64,000 bases of DNA, from positions 5,394,001 through 5,458,000 of the forward strand of contig JAUKUA010000001.1 in NCBI GenBank assembly GCA_030549175.1, read 5' to 3'. Below are positions 21,083 to 32,429 of the stretch, one piece after another. The notes beneath the pieces are model-generated. The model did no database searches and was not told the origin of the DNA. It worked only from the letters and a program-made list of their open reading frames with translations. The translations under genes and the position numbers were made by a program. Each line of letters starts with the position of its first letter. Positions within the stretch are counted from its first letter, which is position 1. The DNA is from Lasiosphaeris hirsuta (lineage: Eukaryota; Ascomycota; Sordariomycetes; Sordariales; Lasiosphaeriaceae).

Positions 21083-24000
21083 TCAATCAAACCCATTCCA
21101 TGACGAACCATCCCGACTCTCTACCGTCGCCTCAAGCCGGACAAGATTACTGAGAATCGTGACGTTAATCTCCTCCTCCGCCATGAGCTGGCCAGCCTGC
21201 TTTTGCCCCTCCAACACGTCGTGCAGCTTGTAGAGATGCCCGCTCTTCATCTCCACCTCGGACTGTAGCTTCTTAATCTCGGCCATCACACGTCTACGCT
21301 CCCGCTGTCCGAGTGACTTGTCAAGGCCAAAGTACACGTCATTTAGGCGCTTGAGCTCCATTTGTAGGTGCTCAATCTCGTCCTGCGTCTCCTTGATGAG
21401 GATTGCTAATGCCTCGCCCGGCGACATTGACGGTCGCATTGTCGGCTCCTCCTCGTACCTAGAAACGGGCTCGGGTATGCGGTCAGAGACCGGGACCGGC
21501 TTTTCGACGCAAACAGTCTTTTTGCCCTTGCGCATATCCTCAGCCGAAATCGACACTCTCCTCGACGCGCTAATGGTACGCTGCTCTCCGTGGGCGGCAA
21601 TGCGCACGCATACATTGCAGTTGCCAGACTTGTGCTTGCAGATGCTGTCGAGAACTCGGCGAGCCTCCTTGCTGAGAGATGGGACAGCTGGCTCCGTAGT
21701 TTCTTGCTTGTCGCTATGCATCGTGATGTCAGGCATGAAGAACCCGGATGTCATGTTCTGTCCCGTCATCGTCGCCTCAGCCCCAATGCGCCCCATGTCC
21801 GAATTGCGGCGGGGGCGCGAGTCCAAGCCTGGCGCCTTGCCCTGTGCATTGGAGATGCTCTTGGCAGACCTGTGGCTTTGAACCGTCTGGACAGTATCTT
21901 CACTGTGATGACTGACGATACTCAAGGCTGATTTGATACTGAAGCGGCCTGTGTCGTCCTCAAGAGGAAACTGACTAGACTTCTTCAGGATCCCGACGGG
22001 CTGACTCTTCAACTGCGTGGTACCGTTTGCCTTGGACATTTGCGTCCCGTCTTCGGATTGGACCCTGCGAAGAGCTGGTGCAGCCAGTGAGGGCAAGTCG
22101 TAGTCGGTAAGGTCCATCGTGCCACCATCAGCATCGGGCTCCATGACTTGCTGCTGTTGCTGATCCTGGATGTCTCTGTATGTCTGCTTCAGTTTGAGGA
22201 TCTCGTTATCCATGATACTGGCAAAGTCGGACCCCTGAGTCAAATGGAGCTCCGTAGTCGGATCGTCTTCGGCGTTCATGACGCTGCTCCTTCCTGTCAG
22301 GTCACTTGCTGCATATTTGGAACCGACGGTCTCGCCGGGCTCAACAATGCGGGTGACCTTGGTAGCTTTACCCGTAATCTCTTGCTGTGAGATTTCGGTA
22401 ATCTTTGTCGTTAGCAGCTTAACCTTCTTGATGGCGGCTTCTCGGCGTTCCAACTTCTGGCGGAGCGCCGCTTCCTTTTGCTTGAATTCCTCTTCCAAGC
22501 GCACGCAGTCGTCAGTGTTATCGTTGAGTGTCTTGAGATACTCGGTATTGTTCTTGGTGAGCTGCTGGTTCAATCGTATTACCTTATGTCGATCGTCAAT
22601 CCATTGACCTCTCATCTCCTCGTATTCCTCGCGAAGGCGCTTATTCTCTTCCGCGAGCTTCTCTTTCTCGGAGGTGAGCTCGACATTATGCTCCTTGAGG
22701 GCGAGGATTTGACCATCCTTGGCAGTAAGAGACCCGTCTCTCTCTTGCAAGTTGGTCGCCTGCTGCTCCAGCTGATCCTTGAGACGATCAAGCTCTTCCT
22801 CAAGCTCATCGTTCAGCTCATGCATACCTGTGTCTGTTGTCAAGCCACCCATCCTCTCAATCATCTGGTCACGGGTGCTGATACCCTTCTTGAGATCAGC
22901 TATGTGTTGGTCGCGAGCGGCGATTTGTGCCTGCAGCTTCTTGTTCTCTTTGAAGTAGCTGTCATTGTTCCGCTCCATGCTTAAATGGTCTTGGGCAATA
23001 AGCTGTTTCTCTTGCTGGAGAGCCTCGTATTGCTTGCGGATTGCGGCAAGCTCTTCACGAGTAGCCAGTAAATCATTTTGGGCCGTGGCCAGGTCTCGGC
23101 GGAGTTTATCGCACTGAGTCGCGAGGTTCTTGTTATTCTTCACAGTTGAGCTATTTTGCTGTTTAAGGGCCTCATTGGCAGCAACCAACGACGTGTTCTC
23201 GAGCTGCAGTGTCTCCTTGTCATGTCGGTACTGAAGTGTAGACTCGAGGTCCTTCTGGGTAGCCCCGAGTTCAGCTTGCAGCTTCAAGGCTCGCTCACGG
23301 GCGACTGATGCTTGATGCAAGGCCTCATCGCGCTCTGCGGTGAGGGCTGTGCTGTGGATATCGTTGACACCAACTTGGCGACTAGCGTGGTCGAGGCGGT
23401 CTTGTAATTGTGCAATCTCCGCCTCGAGTTCCTGGTTCTGAACATCGGCGCGACGGTTGAAGGACCCGTCTGACTCAGAGCCTAGGGCGCTATCAGACCG
23501 CTTCCTCGTGTGGAAAAGCTTAAGTTCAGCCTGAAGCTGACTGACTTCCCGTTGAAGTTTCTCTGCCTCGCGTTGAAGCATAGCATCGTGATCATGGAGT
23601 TCGCGGACTTCCTCCTGGAGCTTATCCATAGAGACAAAAATCTCCTCGTCCTCTTCAGAAACTACTACGCCATTCAGGACGCCATGGCCATTGGCTTGGC
23701 CAAAGCGAGCACCAGCCTTGGTGAAGATAGGAACACCGTCTCTCATGGCGCTGAACTTGAGAGTCCCAGCCGTCCAATCGGGAAGATGCCGAAAACCCGG
23801 GAGGAAGAAAGAACGGCCAGTCGGGCTGATACCACTCTTATCCGCCGTGATGGTGGGAGGCTGAAGGAATGGCCCCCTTGGTGGGGATTGCTGGGGCGTC
23901 ATCTCGCGGGTGAATACGTGAGCCTGTGTGGTTTGTTTCTCGATGCGGATCTTGGAAACCATTTCTTGCAGCGAACGTTTCGGTGGCTCGGGCGAGACAA

Positions 24001-24640
24001 CGCTACTATCTGCCGGGGCACTCGAGAAACGGTTACGGCGAGCTCCAGAAACAGGCCGACTAGTGCGAGAGAGCACAGTGGAAGAATCCGACTCATCCTC
24101 AACACGAGCCTGCATGTCGGCGCGAAACCGTTTCTGCTTAACATCCATCGCGTTCTCAAATGTGTTCTCTGCAGTGTGCTCGAGAGCGGGGGGCACATTC
24201 TCTTTCCCTTCGTTCATTAGAGGAATGGGCTTGAAGGGAAAAGCTGCGTCAACACTCTGCGAGACGGTAATGGTGTCCTTGGTGACCAGGCCGCTCCACT
24301 CGGGGAAGGCGCGTGCAATGGCAGATGTGTTGAGCACTGTAGTGGGACGTGTGTTGCCGAAGCGCCCTGACCTAGTAGTAGACGACCTTTTAGTAGGAAG
24401 CTGTTGGAACTCCTCGCTGAATTTGCGGGTGCCCTCGCCGTCTGGGCTGAAGGAGAAGTTCGAGAGGTTGCGGGTGAGCTCTTCGGTGGTGGTGCTGACC
24501 GTGTCGTGGGAGCCGGTCGAGGATGGCGGTGAGCTGAAGGGGTTGTTGCGGAGACGGTGTTGTTCGTACATCTCCTTGTTAAGTCTAGGCATATGCTTTG
24601 GTTTGGTATGTTGGGTATTGGTCCTATTGCTATTGTCCAT
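21083..24640 (-). CDS. Ppc89/Cep57-like spindle pole body scaffold protein
   Basis: Single-exon gene of 1185 aa with the layout of fungal Ppc89-type spindle pole body proteins. The N-terminus is disordered (MPRLNKEMYEQHRLRNNPF, then Ser/Thr-rich). A very long coiled coil covers roughly residues 350-750, with repeated Glu/Leu/Lys heptads. A disordered Ser-rich stretch follows, with an acidic segment and a QDQQQQQ run. A final coiled coil resembles the Cep57 microtubule-binding region (EIEHLQMELKRLNDVYFGLD, then RRRVMAEIKKLQSEVEMKSG). A Cys/His pair block (SICKHKSGNCNVCVRI) precedes it. Members anchor the gamma-tubulin apparatus at the pole; that role is inferred from architecture. Start ATG 24640 is chosen because the frame upstream reads through a homopolymer as poly-Phe and does not look coding. 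Identity as Ppc89 rather than another Cep57-type coiled coil is likely but not certain. Confidence 0.8.
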   Translation of the reverse strand: MDNSNRTNTQHTKPKHMPRLNKEMYEQHRLRNNPFSSPPSSTGSHDTVSTTTEELTRNLSNFSFSPDGEGTRKFSEEFQQLPTKRSSTTRSGRFGNTRPTTVLNTSAIARAFPEWSGLVTKDTITVSQSVDAAFPFKPIPLMNEGKENVPPALEHTAENTFENAMDVKQKRFRADMQARVEDESDSSTVLSRTSRPVSGARRNRFSSAPADSSVVSPEPPKRSLQEMVSKIRIEKQTTQAHVFTREMTPQQSPPRGPFLQPPTITADKSGISPTGRSFFLPGFRHLPDWTAGTLKFSAMRDGVPIFTKAGARFGQANGHGVLNGVVVSEEDEEIFVSMDKLQEEVRELHDHDAMLQREAEKLQREVSQLQAELKLFHTRKRSDSALGSESDGSFNRRADVQNQELEAEIAQLQDRLDHASRQVGVNDIHSTALTAERDEALHQASVARERALKLQAELGATQKDLESTLQYRHDKETLQLENTSLVAANEALKQQNSSTVKNNKNLATQCDKLRRDLATAQNDLLATREELAAIRKQYEALQQEKQLIAQDHLSMERNNDSYFKENKKLQAQIAARDQHIADLKKGISTRDQMIERMGGLTTDTGMHELNDELEEELDRLKDQLEQQATNLQERDGSLTAKDGQILALKEHNVELTSEKEKLAEENKRLREEYEEMRGQWIDDRHKVIRLNQQLTKNNTEYLKTLNDNTDDCVRLEEEFKQKEAALRQKLERREAAIKKVKLLTTKITEISQQEITGKATKVTRIVEPGETVGSKYAASDLTGRSSVMNAEDDPTTELHLTQGSDFASIMDNEILKLKQTYRDIQDQQQQQVMEPDADGGTMDLTDYDLPSLAAPALRRVQSEDGTQMSKANGTTQLKSQPVGILKKSSQFPLEDDTGRFSIKSALSIVSHHSEDTVQTVQSHRSAKSISNAQGKAPGLDSRPRRNSDMGRIGAEATMTGQNMTSGFFMPDITMHSDKQETTEPAVPSLSKEARRVLDSICKHKSGNCNVCVRIAAHGEQRTISASRRVSISAEDMRKGKKTVCVEKPVPVSDRIPEPVSRYEEEPTMRPSMSPGEALAILIKETQDEIEHLQMELKRLNDVYFGLDKSLGQRERRRVMAEIKKLQSEVEMKSGHLYKLHDVLEGQKQAGQLMAEEEINVTILSNLVRLEATVESRDGSSWNGFD

Positions 24641-24701
24641 TGTGACTTGCTGCGGGCGCGTCGAGCGCGATGCGAGAGTAGAGGTGGAGTAACCACCAGG
24701 G

Positions 24702-24732
<31 letters not shown>

Positions 24733-25575
24733 CGACAGCGCTCAAAATCGCGGCGATAACAAGAGTTGACGGCAGCGCGTCGCAGCGGTACGGAGGTGGT
24801 TTAAGAAAGAGCTTTGGGTACACGAGGCAATTGCAGGACGAATTGCATGCTGGAGTCGTTAGCACCTCGGTCGAATGCTGGGTGAAGAGCGGAAAGTCAG
24901 GTGGATGGAAAGTTGCGCGCAAGAGCTTGGGGCCAGGAAGACGCGATCCAGTCGAGTGCCCATTGTTTACATTCAAGGGTGAAGTGGGGCAAGTGGAACC
25001 TGCCTGTGCAGCCCAAAAATCAGCTGAATTTTGCCATTGGTGGTGTCCCGCAGCGCCCGAGCCCCCATCAGCGCTCACAAACACCAACCTTGAACGTTTT
25101 TAGCGTCAGCAGGGCCAACGCAAACGCCCAGGTGGCCCCCCCCCTTATTGAGCGGTGACGCAGCATCATTGTTTACTTTCTTGCTATGAATGAATACTCT
25201 CCCTTGCCGTATATCCCGGTTGGAGATCAACCCAAAACTTCTCATACTTACGAGCCCCCAAATAAAGTCGATAACAGTTTCTTGTGAGCTTGTCTACAGA
25301 TCGGCGGCAGGGCTACCTTTGAGTTCTACTTTCTACTGTCAGATGGTGATGGTGAATGGTGGAACACATTGAATCTATTTTCGCACTGAAATCTCTTTCT
25401 CACAGATGCCCGAATTTTAACGTCCTGTTTTATGACCACCGGCCAACCAGCCCCATCTTACTGATACAAGCTGAACCAACACCTCACACTCGCGTAAAGC
25501 ACATTGCCCCTGCCCAAATCAGGTGTAACGAAGTCCCATGCTGACTCCCCTCTTGGCTCTATAACTCAACTCCCC
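24641..25575. other. Gap between Ppc89-like gene and SWP1
   Basis: Promoter of the Ppc89-like gene, including the A26 tract at 24707-24732, and the 3' flank of SWP1. No gene recognised, although short frames are open on both strands. Confidence 0.5.
24707..24732. repeat. A26 homopolymer
   Basis: Uninterrupted run of 26 A on the plus strand (T26 on the strand of the Ppc89-like gene), 67-92 bp upstream of that gene's ATG, so in its 5' leader or core promoter. Poly(dA:dT) tracts exclude nucleosomes in fungal promoters. The exact length is prone to sequencing error. Confidence 0.9.
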
Positions 25576-26628
25576 CTAGCGCTCCCCAGCAAGCCTCCTG
25601 CTCTGAACCTCGCCCAGTGCCTTGGTGCCGCTTAGGATGGTCACCACACTGACAACGCCGATAACGGGAAGAACCTGGAACAGATTCCAGCTGGTGTAGT
25701 ACATGAAAAAGACAAACTCCATGGCCACGATAGAGCCGAAGAAGGTAGCATGCGACAAGGGAGCGGCACCAATAGCCTTGGTAAGATGGTTGACGTTTGC
25801 TCCAAGGACGAGCCACTATCAAAATTGAGTATTAGAAGATCCGTGGCGGCCAGCAATGTAGTGATATAAGATTCAAGACTTACTCCGATAAAAAGCGCTG
25901 GTACTGTAGCGACTACCGCCAGAGCAAAGATGAGCGAAACCACCTTAGGTGGGCTCTGCGGGTCGGCACGGAATGTGTGGTGAATCTCGGGCTTTTTACC
26001 GTATCGCACGGGCTTCTCATATTGCGGGGGGGCAACATTAGGGTCCGTCGTGATCTCAACATCGAAAGCCGGCGCATTGAAACCCATGGCAGAGCCGAAA
26101 GAGGCAATGACAATCGAGGCCTTGAGAGGTTTGTCGGATAGCAGCAGGTTCACGGGGATCTCTTTCTGTGGCTAGAGTCGCAACAACTTGTCAGCAGCCA
26201 CATCTCGTGACGAAGATTATACAGAAGCCTCACAATCTGAACTACTGCCTTTCCATTCTCCTTCAGAGTCAGAGGAAAGGGAGCCTCAAGCCCCGAGTCC
26301 TGCTCCTTCAGAATAACAAACGCCTGATGCGGCCGCTTGCCCTTACCATTGTCCTTCGCGGTAAATGTGACCTTGAGGGTATCGGTGCTTCCGAGAGCAA
26401 TCGGTTTCGAAAGAGGCGACTTTGCGTTAAGCCTATTGCGCAGTACTGTCAGCAATGGATAGTGTACAGGCCATGGTTGAGAGCTCCCTACTTTTCCTTG
26501 ACAGTATCTGACCCCTTCTTCGCAGTGATCAAGAGACTACCCTCGTCAAAACTCCAGGACGAAGCAGCCTGCGCGAGGCCAGCTGCGACGAGTAGCAGCG
26601 CCGAGGTAATAGGTTGGGAGAAGTGCAT
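25576..26628 (-). CDS. swp1: Oligosaccharyltransferase subunit Swp1 (ribophorin II)
   Basis: ER-membrane subunit of the oligosaccharyltransferase complex that N-glycosylates nascent proteins. Four exons (26628-26492, 26432-26234, 26171-25884, 25815-25576) give 287 aa; introns are 59, 62 and 68 nt, GT-AG. The N-terminus is a signal peptide (MHFSQPITSALLLVAAGLAQA). A lumenal beta-rich part follows (KPIALGSTDTLKVTFTAKDN, RPHQAFVILKEQDSGLEAPF). The C-terminal half has three hydrophobic segments (SLIFALAVVATVPALFIG; ATFFGSIVAMEFVFFMYYTS; LFQVLPVIGVVSVVTILSG), the usual Swp1/ribophorin II layout. EIHHTFR before the first segment is a typical family block. Start: the ATG at the signal peptide, not upstream codons. 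Length fits fungal Swp1. Confidence 0.93.
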
Positions 26629-27099
26629 TGTGATGTTGTTGTGGTGGTGCTTATTTGGCGAGGACGCACCTTCGTGAGCAACACGGCGAGATGGGAATGG
26701 AGCCCTGAAACCCACAATGAACAAGTGTTCATGCACGGTCGCTAAGACATTTATGTGGAGAGGACCATGTGCGCACCCTGCGGGGTGTGGCTAAACACAA
26801 TTAGTGGGCTGAGCCCCTTGCGACTAAAAAAAAATAACAATACCCACGACAACCAACTCCTTGAATGATTTGCATTATTTGAGCTTGGTGGAGAGCATGA
26901 GAAAGTGTTGGAATTTGATTCTAATCACAGAAGGCTAATGTAAAGCCCCCATCGCCAAAAACAGCCCAAGCGCAACCCAAAGCAGACGGTAATCAATGCT
27001 TCACACCTAATGCGCCTCCACACGTGTACACCTTGGTTATCAAGTACGCTCCCATATATTTTGAAACAGCAACGTTCAAAAAGTACATTCCCAGGCTCC
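26629..27099. other. Gap between SWP1 and glutaminyl cyclase gene
   Basis: SWP1 promoter and 3' flank of the next minus-strand gene. An A9 run lies near 26826. Nothing else recognised. Confidence 0.5.
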
Positions 27100-28353
27100 C
27101 TAGAGCTCGGATTTCTCCGAATATGCCTTGCCTCCCGTAGCCTTTGACGGTAGCGGCGGAAGTAACCCATCCAGCTCCATCCACTCGGCCACAAATACAG
27201 ACACAATTCTTGCCCAGTCCCGTATCGTCGGGACATCAAGATGCGCACCATCATCGTCCATCGTATGCCATACTGGCGGAAAAGGCGTTGGGATGATATG
27301 TAAAATATCTACACCTCGCTCCATGAACGGGACGTGGTCGTCGAGGACGAAGCCCCTGGAGAATTGGTGCGGCCGCCTGCGACTGTCCGGCAAGAAAGGC
27401 TCAGCATACCGTTTGGTTTCAAGGATGCCGAGCTTGCGTAGCCTCTCCTCGGCCATAGCGAGATGTTGATAGGCCCAGTGCGTCTTTTCAAAGTAAGACG
27501 GGATGTTGGGTTTGGCTGCCCCAAGGAGGTCTAAAAGTACGAAGAGGCTGATGGACTCGAGCGGCGTCGAGAATGCAGAGACGCCATCATGAGGAGTTGT
27601 CTCCCATGTCTGGGCCAATGCTCTATAAGCCCTATTAGCATTTGTATCACCTCCACAGAGTGGCAACTTTCCTAGTTCAACAACCTACCTTGACCCGTAA
27701 AGCGAATCAGTATCAGTCCAGGTGACCCAAGCTTCCTCACCATCCAAAAATATGATCTGCACACCCTTCTCCTCCTCCAGCCCACCCCCCGCCTCTCCGC
27801 CCGCCTCCAGAGCCTCCCACTTCCGCGTTAACGCCTCATCAACCCCCCTCGCTATTTGCATCATGATAGCGCACGGCACCGCACTATCAATGGCACCGAT
27901 GAACCCCTCGGGTCGGTAGAGGGTATCATAATGCGCCGCCAGCGTGAGCCGGCCAACATCCCCAGCCGGCGCCCACGGCGGATCCCGGCGGAAGATGAGG
28001 TTGGAGAACGGAACCAGCCGATCGCCCGTCGCCGGAGTCGTCCACGTCGAGTTGTGCCACTCGACAGTCCATGCCGGCAGTTGCGTCGCAAAGAAATCCA
28101 GAAAGTGGTCTCTCGCCTTCTGCGACCCCGGCGTCCCAGGCACGCGCGGTATCAGAATCGGCGCCAGCAGAGCCCCGGTGTCAATGTCGAAGTCGGGCCC
28201 GCCAGATTGGATACGGCGCAGGCTGTCATCGGATAGCTGAGTGTATGCGAGCGCGGTGGTAGCCGCGAGAATGAGGCGCCATATGAACAAGGTGCTGCAT
28301 CGAGTGTGCTGCAGCCCCCCCACGGCGAATACACTCGTGCGATAACGAGTCAT
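27100..28353 (-). CDS. Glutaminyl-peptide cyclotransferase (M28-like)
   Basis: Zinc-dependent glutaminyl cyclase that turns N-terminal Gln into pyroglutamate on secreted or lumenal proteins. Exons 28353-27689 and 27622-27100 give 395 aa, with a 66-nt intron (GTAGGT...TATAG). A hydrophobic signal or signal-anchor lies near residues 25-40 (FIWRLILAATTALAY). Zinc-site and catalytic blocks in family order: LAAHYDT, GAIDSAVPCAIMM (metal Asp), FLDGEEA (metal/catalytic Glu), DSLYGSR across the exon junction, HVPFMERGVDILHIIPTPFP and the C-terminal His in VWHTMDDDGAHLD. All are intact. ATG 28353 is the first ATG. The start codon is followed by two basic residues, then the hydrophobic run, as in secretory-pathway entry. 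Confidence 0.92.
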
Positions 28354-29067
28354 AATCACAGTTCTTCAATGCGATTGCGGCTGCAAACCAGGGGGCTGTT
28401 GTGCTAGGGACCTTGGTACGGCATGTTGTTTCCCTTCGGATTTGCCCTCTATTTTCAGCTCGGCTATCATCATTCGCGTTGATGGCGGGCAGGTCGAAAT
28501 CACACACTCCAGGTGAGCCGGGTAGGTGAGATCTGTCCCCCACACAGAAATGTCAACGCAGGGGCCGTGTGGGGAAACCTCAGGGATCGCACCTCTAGCT
28601 TTAGCGCTGATTTGACACCGATTACGGATTTCATCGCCAGGTACATAGCACTGCTGGTATTCACGATTCAACATCAACATTGGGAGGCGAACTGGAAGCT
28701 CCCCACTCAAAACATCACAAATGCAGCGCGAGTTTGGGGTGCAGCTATACAACCCCTCTAAGTGTATTACCAACACGCAGCGCTTTTCCTCCCTAAACAG
28801 GCCATCTATGTACACACAAACACTTGCACCGCCCGCCACGAGTTGAGCAGGGGGCCGAAATGCCGTTCCCCGACACCACCGAAACGCCATGCTATGATGC
28901 CAATGATACCCTTTCCCCTTGGTGCGGACCGTCACACCGCGTATATACCCTCCTAACATTAATGCTCGATATATAGATATACGCATAGATAGCTCTTGGG
29001 CTGATGTCGGTGCGACTCATCCTACCCTGAATACGTTGAAGTAATGCAGTCGATCAATGCTCTCTCA
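28354..29067. other. Gap upstream of glutaminyl cyclase, with a long open frame
   Basis: Promoter of the cyclase gene and 3' flank of the phosphotransferase gene. A 206-codon ATG frame covers 28986-28366 on the minus strand. It is Cys-rich, has no C/G-ending codon bias and no recognisable domain, so it is not called a gene (see findings). Confidence 0.5.
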
Positions 29068-30578
29068 TTATTGGTTCTTGATTCCATTCGCAGTTCCATT
29101 GGCCGCGATCCGTGCGGCCTCCTTGTTCGCGACCTGCTTCTCGTAGGGAATGGTCAAGCAGTTGATGCCGAGGAACTTGCAGATGCTACTTGTAACCAGA
29201 ATTGCCCAGCGGAAGTAGGCAATGCCTGCAAAGACAAAATAGGCCCACAGGTAAGCATGCTCGGCTTCCGCCGTAACTGCAGCGTATCCAAAGCGAGGAA
29301 GGTTTCCGATGATGGCACCACCAACCAACGGCCATAGCATGACCGTCCAGTAGGGGAAAGGCTGTCGGGTGAGATGAGCCAGAATCATCTTGGTCGTCAT
29401 GCGGCCAAAGACGAAGCTCATAATGATGCAAAACAGAACTAGGTGATTCTCGGTCCGAAGCGTCGAGTGGGGGCTGTATAGCCAGGCACCAATACTCAGT
29501 GTGTAGACGAGCATTGGCGTCCACTCAAGGAAGACAGGGGCAACGGGGAGGTTGCGGGCCCGTCGAGCTTTCACGACGTTGATGATGCAGAACGGGATGT
29601 GCGTAAGCAGAAGCGAAGAGGTGATTAGCGCGATCCAAATATCGCGGAACGACAAATCCCCCAGAAGCTCCGGTGTTAACCCAAGACCGCTAAACAGGTA
29701 GAGGCGCTCGTGGAGGAGATCCACCAGTCGTTCCGTCCAGATCCCGGGACCGTAGAACCCGCTTATAGCCATGATAAGGCATGCAATCAGGATGCCCTCA
29801 GTCGGCCCGTTGATAACGCCGAGGTATAGGGTGTGCGTGTGATAAGTCTCCCAAGTCGAGAAGAACATGGGCAGACAAGGGCACAGCGCCGTGAAGACAC
29901 CAGACTTCGAGGCGCCCAAGCCCATTGCAGCCACCTCCAGCAAACTCGCCAAAGTGCAGTTCAAACTGTCGATGCCGTGGTCGAATAGCTCTCCCAGTCC
30001 ACTAGAGGTGCCAGTTCGTCTTGCCTGCTTGCCATCGACGTTGTCCATTGTCTGATACATGAATAGTCCGAAGGCGAAGCTAAAGTATAGCCATGACGGT
30101 CCCTAAAATAGCACGCGCATCAGCCAGGCCAACCTTTCTCTCGTCGCATCATGGATCAGGTTAGGTCCTACAGGTCCCACCAAATCCGGCATAAAGATGA
30201 CCAGAAGGCCAACATTGACGAGAATGCAACAGAACCCAAGAAGGGTCACCATATTCGGTGCCAACCATAACGGTAGGAGCTCGACAAATGCATTCCACTG
30301 TTCTCAATTCTTAGCATTGTGCTCCTCGCTTCGGGGAGAGCGGAGGCGGGAGGCGGCGTACGTATGGTCTGAGGATATAATTTGAAATTGGCGATTTATC
30401 GACGGCCGAGTACTTGTATGACTTCAAGTGTATGAGGGCATCGTCGGAGACGCATTCGGAAATGGCTTGTTCTGCACGGTGTGGTCGCCGTCTGGTTAGT
30501 ACAACATCTTCAAGGGCATTGTGCGCAACAAAAAATAGGTGGGGCGGGGTCTTTCGCACTGGTATTGTTGGGAGCCAT
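29068..30578 (-). CDS. Choline/ethanolamine phosphotransferase (CPT1/EPT1)
   Basis: Integral ER enzyme that joins CDP-choline or CDP-ethanolamine to diacylglycerol, the last step of the Kennedy pathway. Model: exons 30578-30560, 30471-30362, 30297-30172 and 30102-29068, 429 aa. Introns are 88, 64 and 69 nt. The last three exons are certain from conserved blocks: HLKSYKYSAVDKSPISNYIL, ELLPLWLAPNMVTLLGF and PSWLYFSFAFGLFMYQTMDN. The CDP-alcohol phosphotransferase motif DG(x)2AR(x)8G(x)3D(x)3D is complete (DGKQARR...GELFDHGID). Several transmembrane helices follow. Exon 1 (19 nt, MAPNNT) is inferred from an ATG, a weak GTGCGA donor and a CTAAC branch about 20 nt before GTGCAG, and is the least sure part. 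Whether choline or ethanolamine is preferred cannot be read from the sequence. Confidence 0.92.
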
Positions 30579-31719
30579 GTTGCCTGCGTCCGCCTGCCAG
30601 GGACAGTACTGTCAGGGATTTTGGACTCTACCACAGGCGACGCTGCAAATAGAGGATGCTGGCCGTTATGAAGCAAATGCTCAAAAAGTGTACCGTTCTG
30701 GAGATTTGGTGGTGGGGATGGTTCTATTGGGACATGGTCGGAACCGAGGGACGGAAAGAAGAAAAAAAGGTTGAAGGCAAGCCGTTCACAAGCGGTGTCG
30801 GCCTTCAAGCAGGCGCCCGATGTGTTGTTGGTAGACGGATGTCGCTACTAAGGGTCCCCTTGCACAAACTTGGGGGGAGGTGGGGGAAGCACGGGAGCGT
30901 TCTCTCAGATTTGTTGTGGCCGGGAATCCCAGACTGGGTGGGCCCAGCACTTGGCAGCTGCCACTTGTCGAGGATTTGCAACTTGAGGCAGCAATCGGAT
31001 TCTTTTCGCAAATCACAACCCGACGAGCTGCGTTGCCAGCTGGCCAAGGCGGCCCACACCACCTTGCCTTCCTTTGAGTTGACTGACACGTGAAAATACT
31101 AGACCAGCCAACTGGGCACTAGTTAGTATCCGTACCTGCCTTGTCAATCTCAGATCCAACCTCGCACATTTTCGGTCTCATGATTGGCGATAAACAGTCA
31201 TTGCGACAACTTCAAATGCTGGCGAAATGAGCAATTCGATAACGCAGTGTTGGTAGCTACCTCATGAAACAAACCGAACTCCAAAGCCTTCATCAGAAAT
31301 AACAACACTATCATTCAGCCTCATCTGGATAAGTCGACTCAAGTCGCATTGCTAGACACCATTTTTGAACAAGATACCGGCTAAGATGGATGCCAATAAT
31401 GATATATGCCTTTTTTCTCTCCTGTAAGCCAAAGATAATGCGATCTACCCCGACTCGCCGGTCGGAGCAATGATAACTGGGACAATTTCTAGTAGACATT
31501 AAGATATTTTAATTAACAATGCTCCAAGAGGCCCCTCATTCATGGATGCTTCAAGCTCTTTTTCGTTTTCCAGCCCCGATCCGTAATGCAATACCAGACG
31601 GACCGAAAACTAACCCCCTTGTGTTGTTACCTCATGGCGTCGAACTTGAGAGGTTATAATCCGCGCGTCACCCCGCCATCCTCCCAGGCCGATTACGAAT
31701 TGACGTCACCAACCGCATT
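30579..31719. other. Gap between phosphotransferase gene and GPI-protein gene
   Basis: Promoter of the phosphotransferase gene, then 3' flank of the next minus-strand gene. No gene, repeat or RNA recognised. An ACACGTG word occurs near 31086. Confidence 0.5.
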
Positions 31720-32429
31720 CTATAGCACCATAGCGAACCCTGCAAACAGACTGCCTATTACTATGGTCAGGCCGTATGCACTGCCGAGGCGCAACGCGGC
31801 CGGGGCTGCACTTCCCGGAGGCGTCGATGTGCTGGTGGCCTCGCCGGCTAGGCCGGTAAACACCTGGTTGGCAGTCGTAGTTGGGCCAGCCGAGGTGGAT
31901 GGCATCGCGGAGCTCGTGGTCGAATTGGCCTTTGTTGGGCTTTGGGCACCGCAAGGGTGATCTTGCTGGCAGCTACTCGCACACTCGTTGTTGCTACCGC
32001 AGCCACTCACGCACTGAATACCCCATTGCTGGCAGACGTGGTATGGAAGTGTTAATGAGTATTCGGAGACGTTAGGCTGCAAGTTGTTCCCGCAGAGACA
32101 GCCATAGGTCAACGTCTCCTGGTTGGTCGTCAGCAAGACATCACCAAATTAATGTAGCCATCACTGCCGGATACCTACCGGGTCACAGGTGTTGATGAGG
32201 GTGGTGCCTGGAGAGACCTGCTGGCAGATGAGGGGGCAAGTGCTCAGCTCGTCGTTGCACCACGCCACTGTATCAAGCCGTAAGCATACTATTCCCGCGT
32301 CACACTAAAGCCAGAGTATTAGGGCCTACTTCGCATCGAGAGAGAAACGGTTTCGGGGTCGATGTAGTAGTCGGCGGTGACGACGATGGCACTAGCAAGC
32401 GCCAGGAGGGCTGTTCGGAAGGATACCAT
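31720..32429 (-). CDS. Small secreted cysteine-rich GPI-anchored protein
   Basis: Three exons (32429-32330, 32267-32179, 32118-31720) give 195 aa; introns are 62 and 60 nt. Signal peptide at the N-terminus (MVSFRTALLALASAIVVTA). A compact domain with about 12 Cys follows (WCNDELSTCPLICQQV, TYGCLCGNN, HVCQQWGIQCVSGCGSNN). Then a Ser/Thr/Pro-rich stalk and a hydrophobic C-terminus preceded by small residues (SAAPAALRLGS, then LTIVIGSLFAGFAMVL) give a classic GPI-anchor signal. It resembles the family of small fungal GPI proteins annotated as DUF7707; that name is from memory. Likely cell-wall or plasma-membrane surface; function unknown. ATG 32429 begins the signal peptide. Confidence 0.85.

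Noticed and set aside
23510..24220. 236-codon plus-strand frame
   Set aside because: It lies antisense inside the coiled-coil gene and mirrors its low-complexity codons.
24641..25087. N-terminal extension of the Ppc89-like protein
   Set aside because: It would translate the T26 tract as poly-Phe and shows no family similarity; ATG 24640 gives a natural start.
26629..26736. Upstream extension of Swp1
   Set aside because: The signal peptide begins at ATG 26628; the extra residues would bury it.
30311..30808. Single 165-codon minus-strand frame as a separate gene
   Set aside because: Only its KSYKYSAVDKS part is real; it is an internal exon of the phosphotransferase, with intron sequence on both sides.
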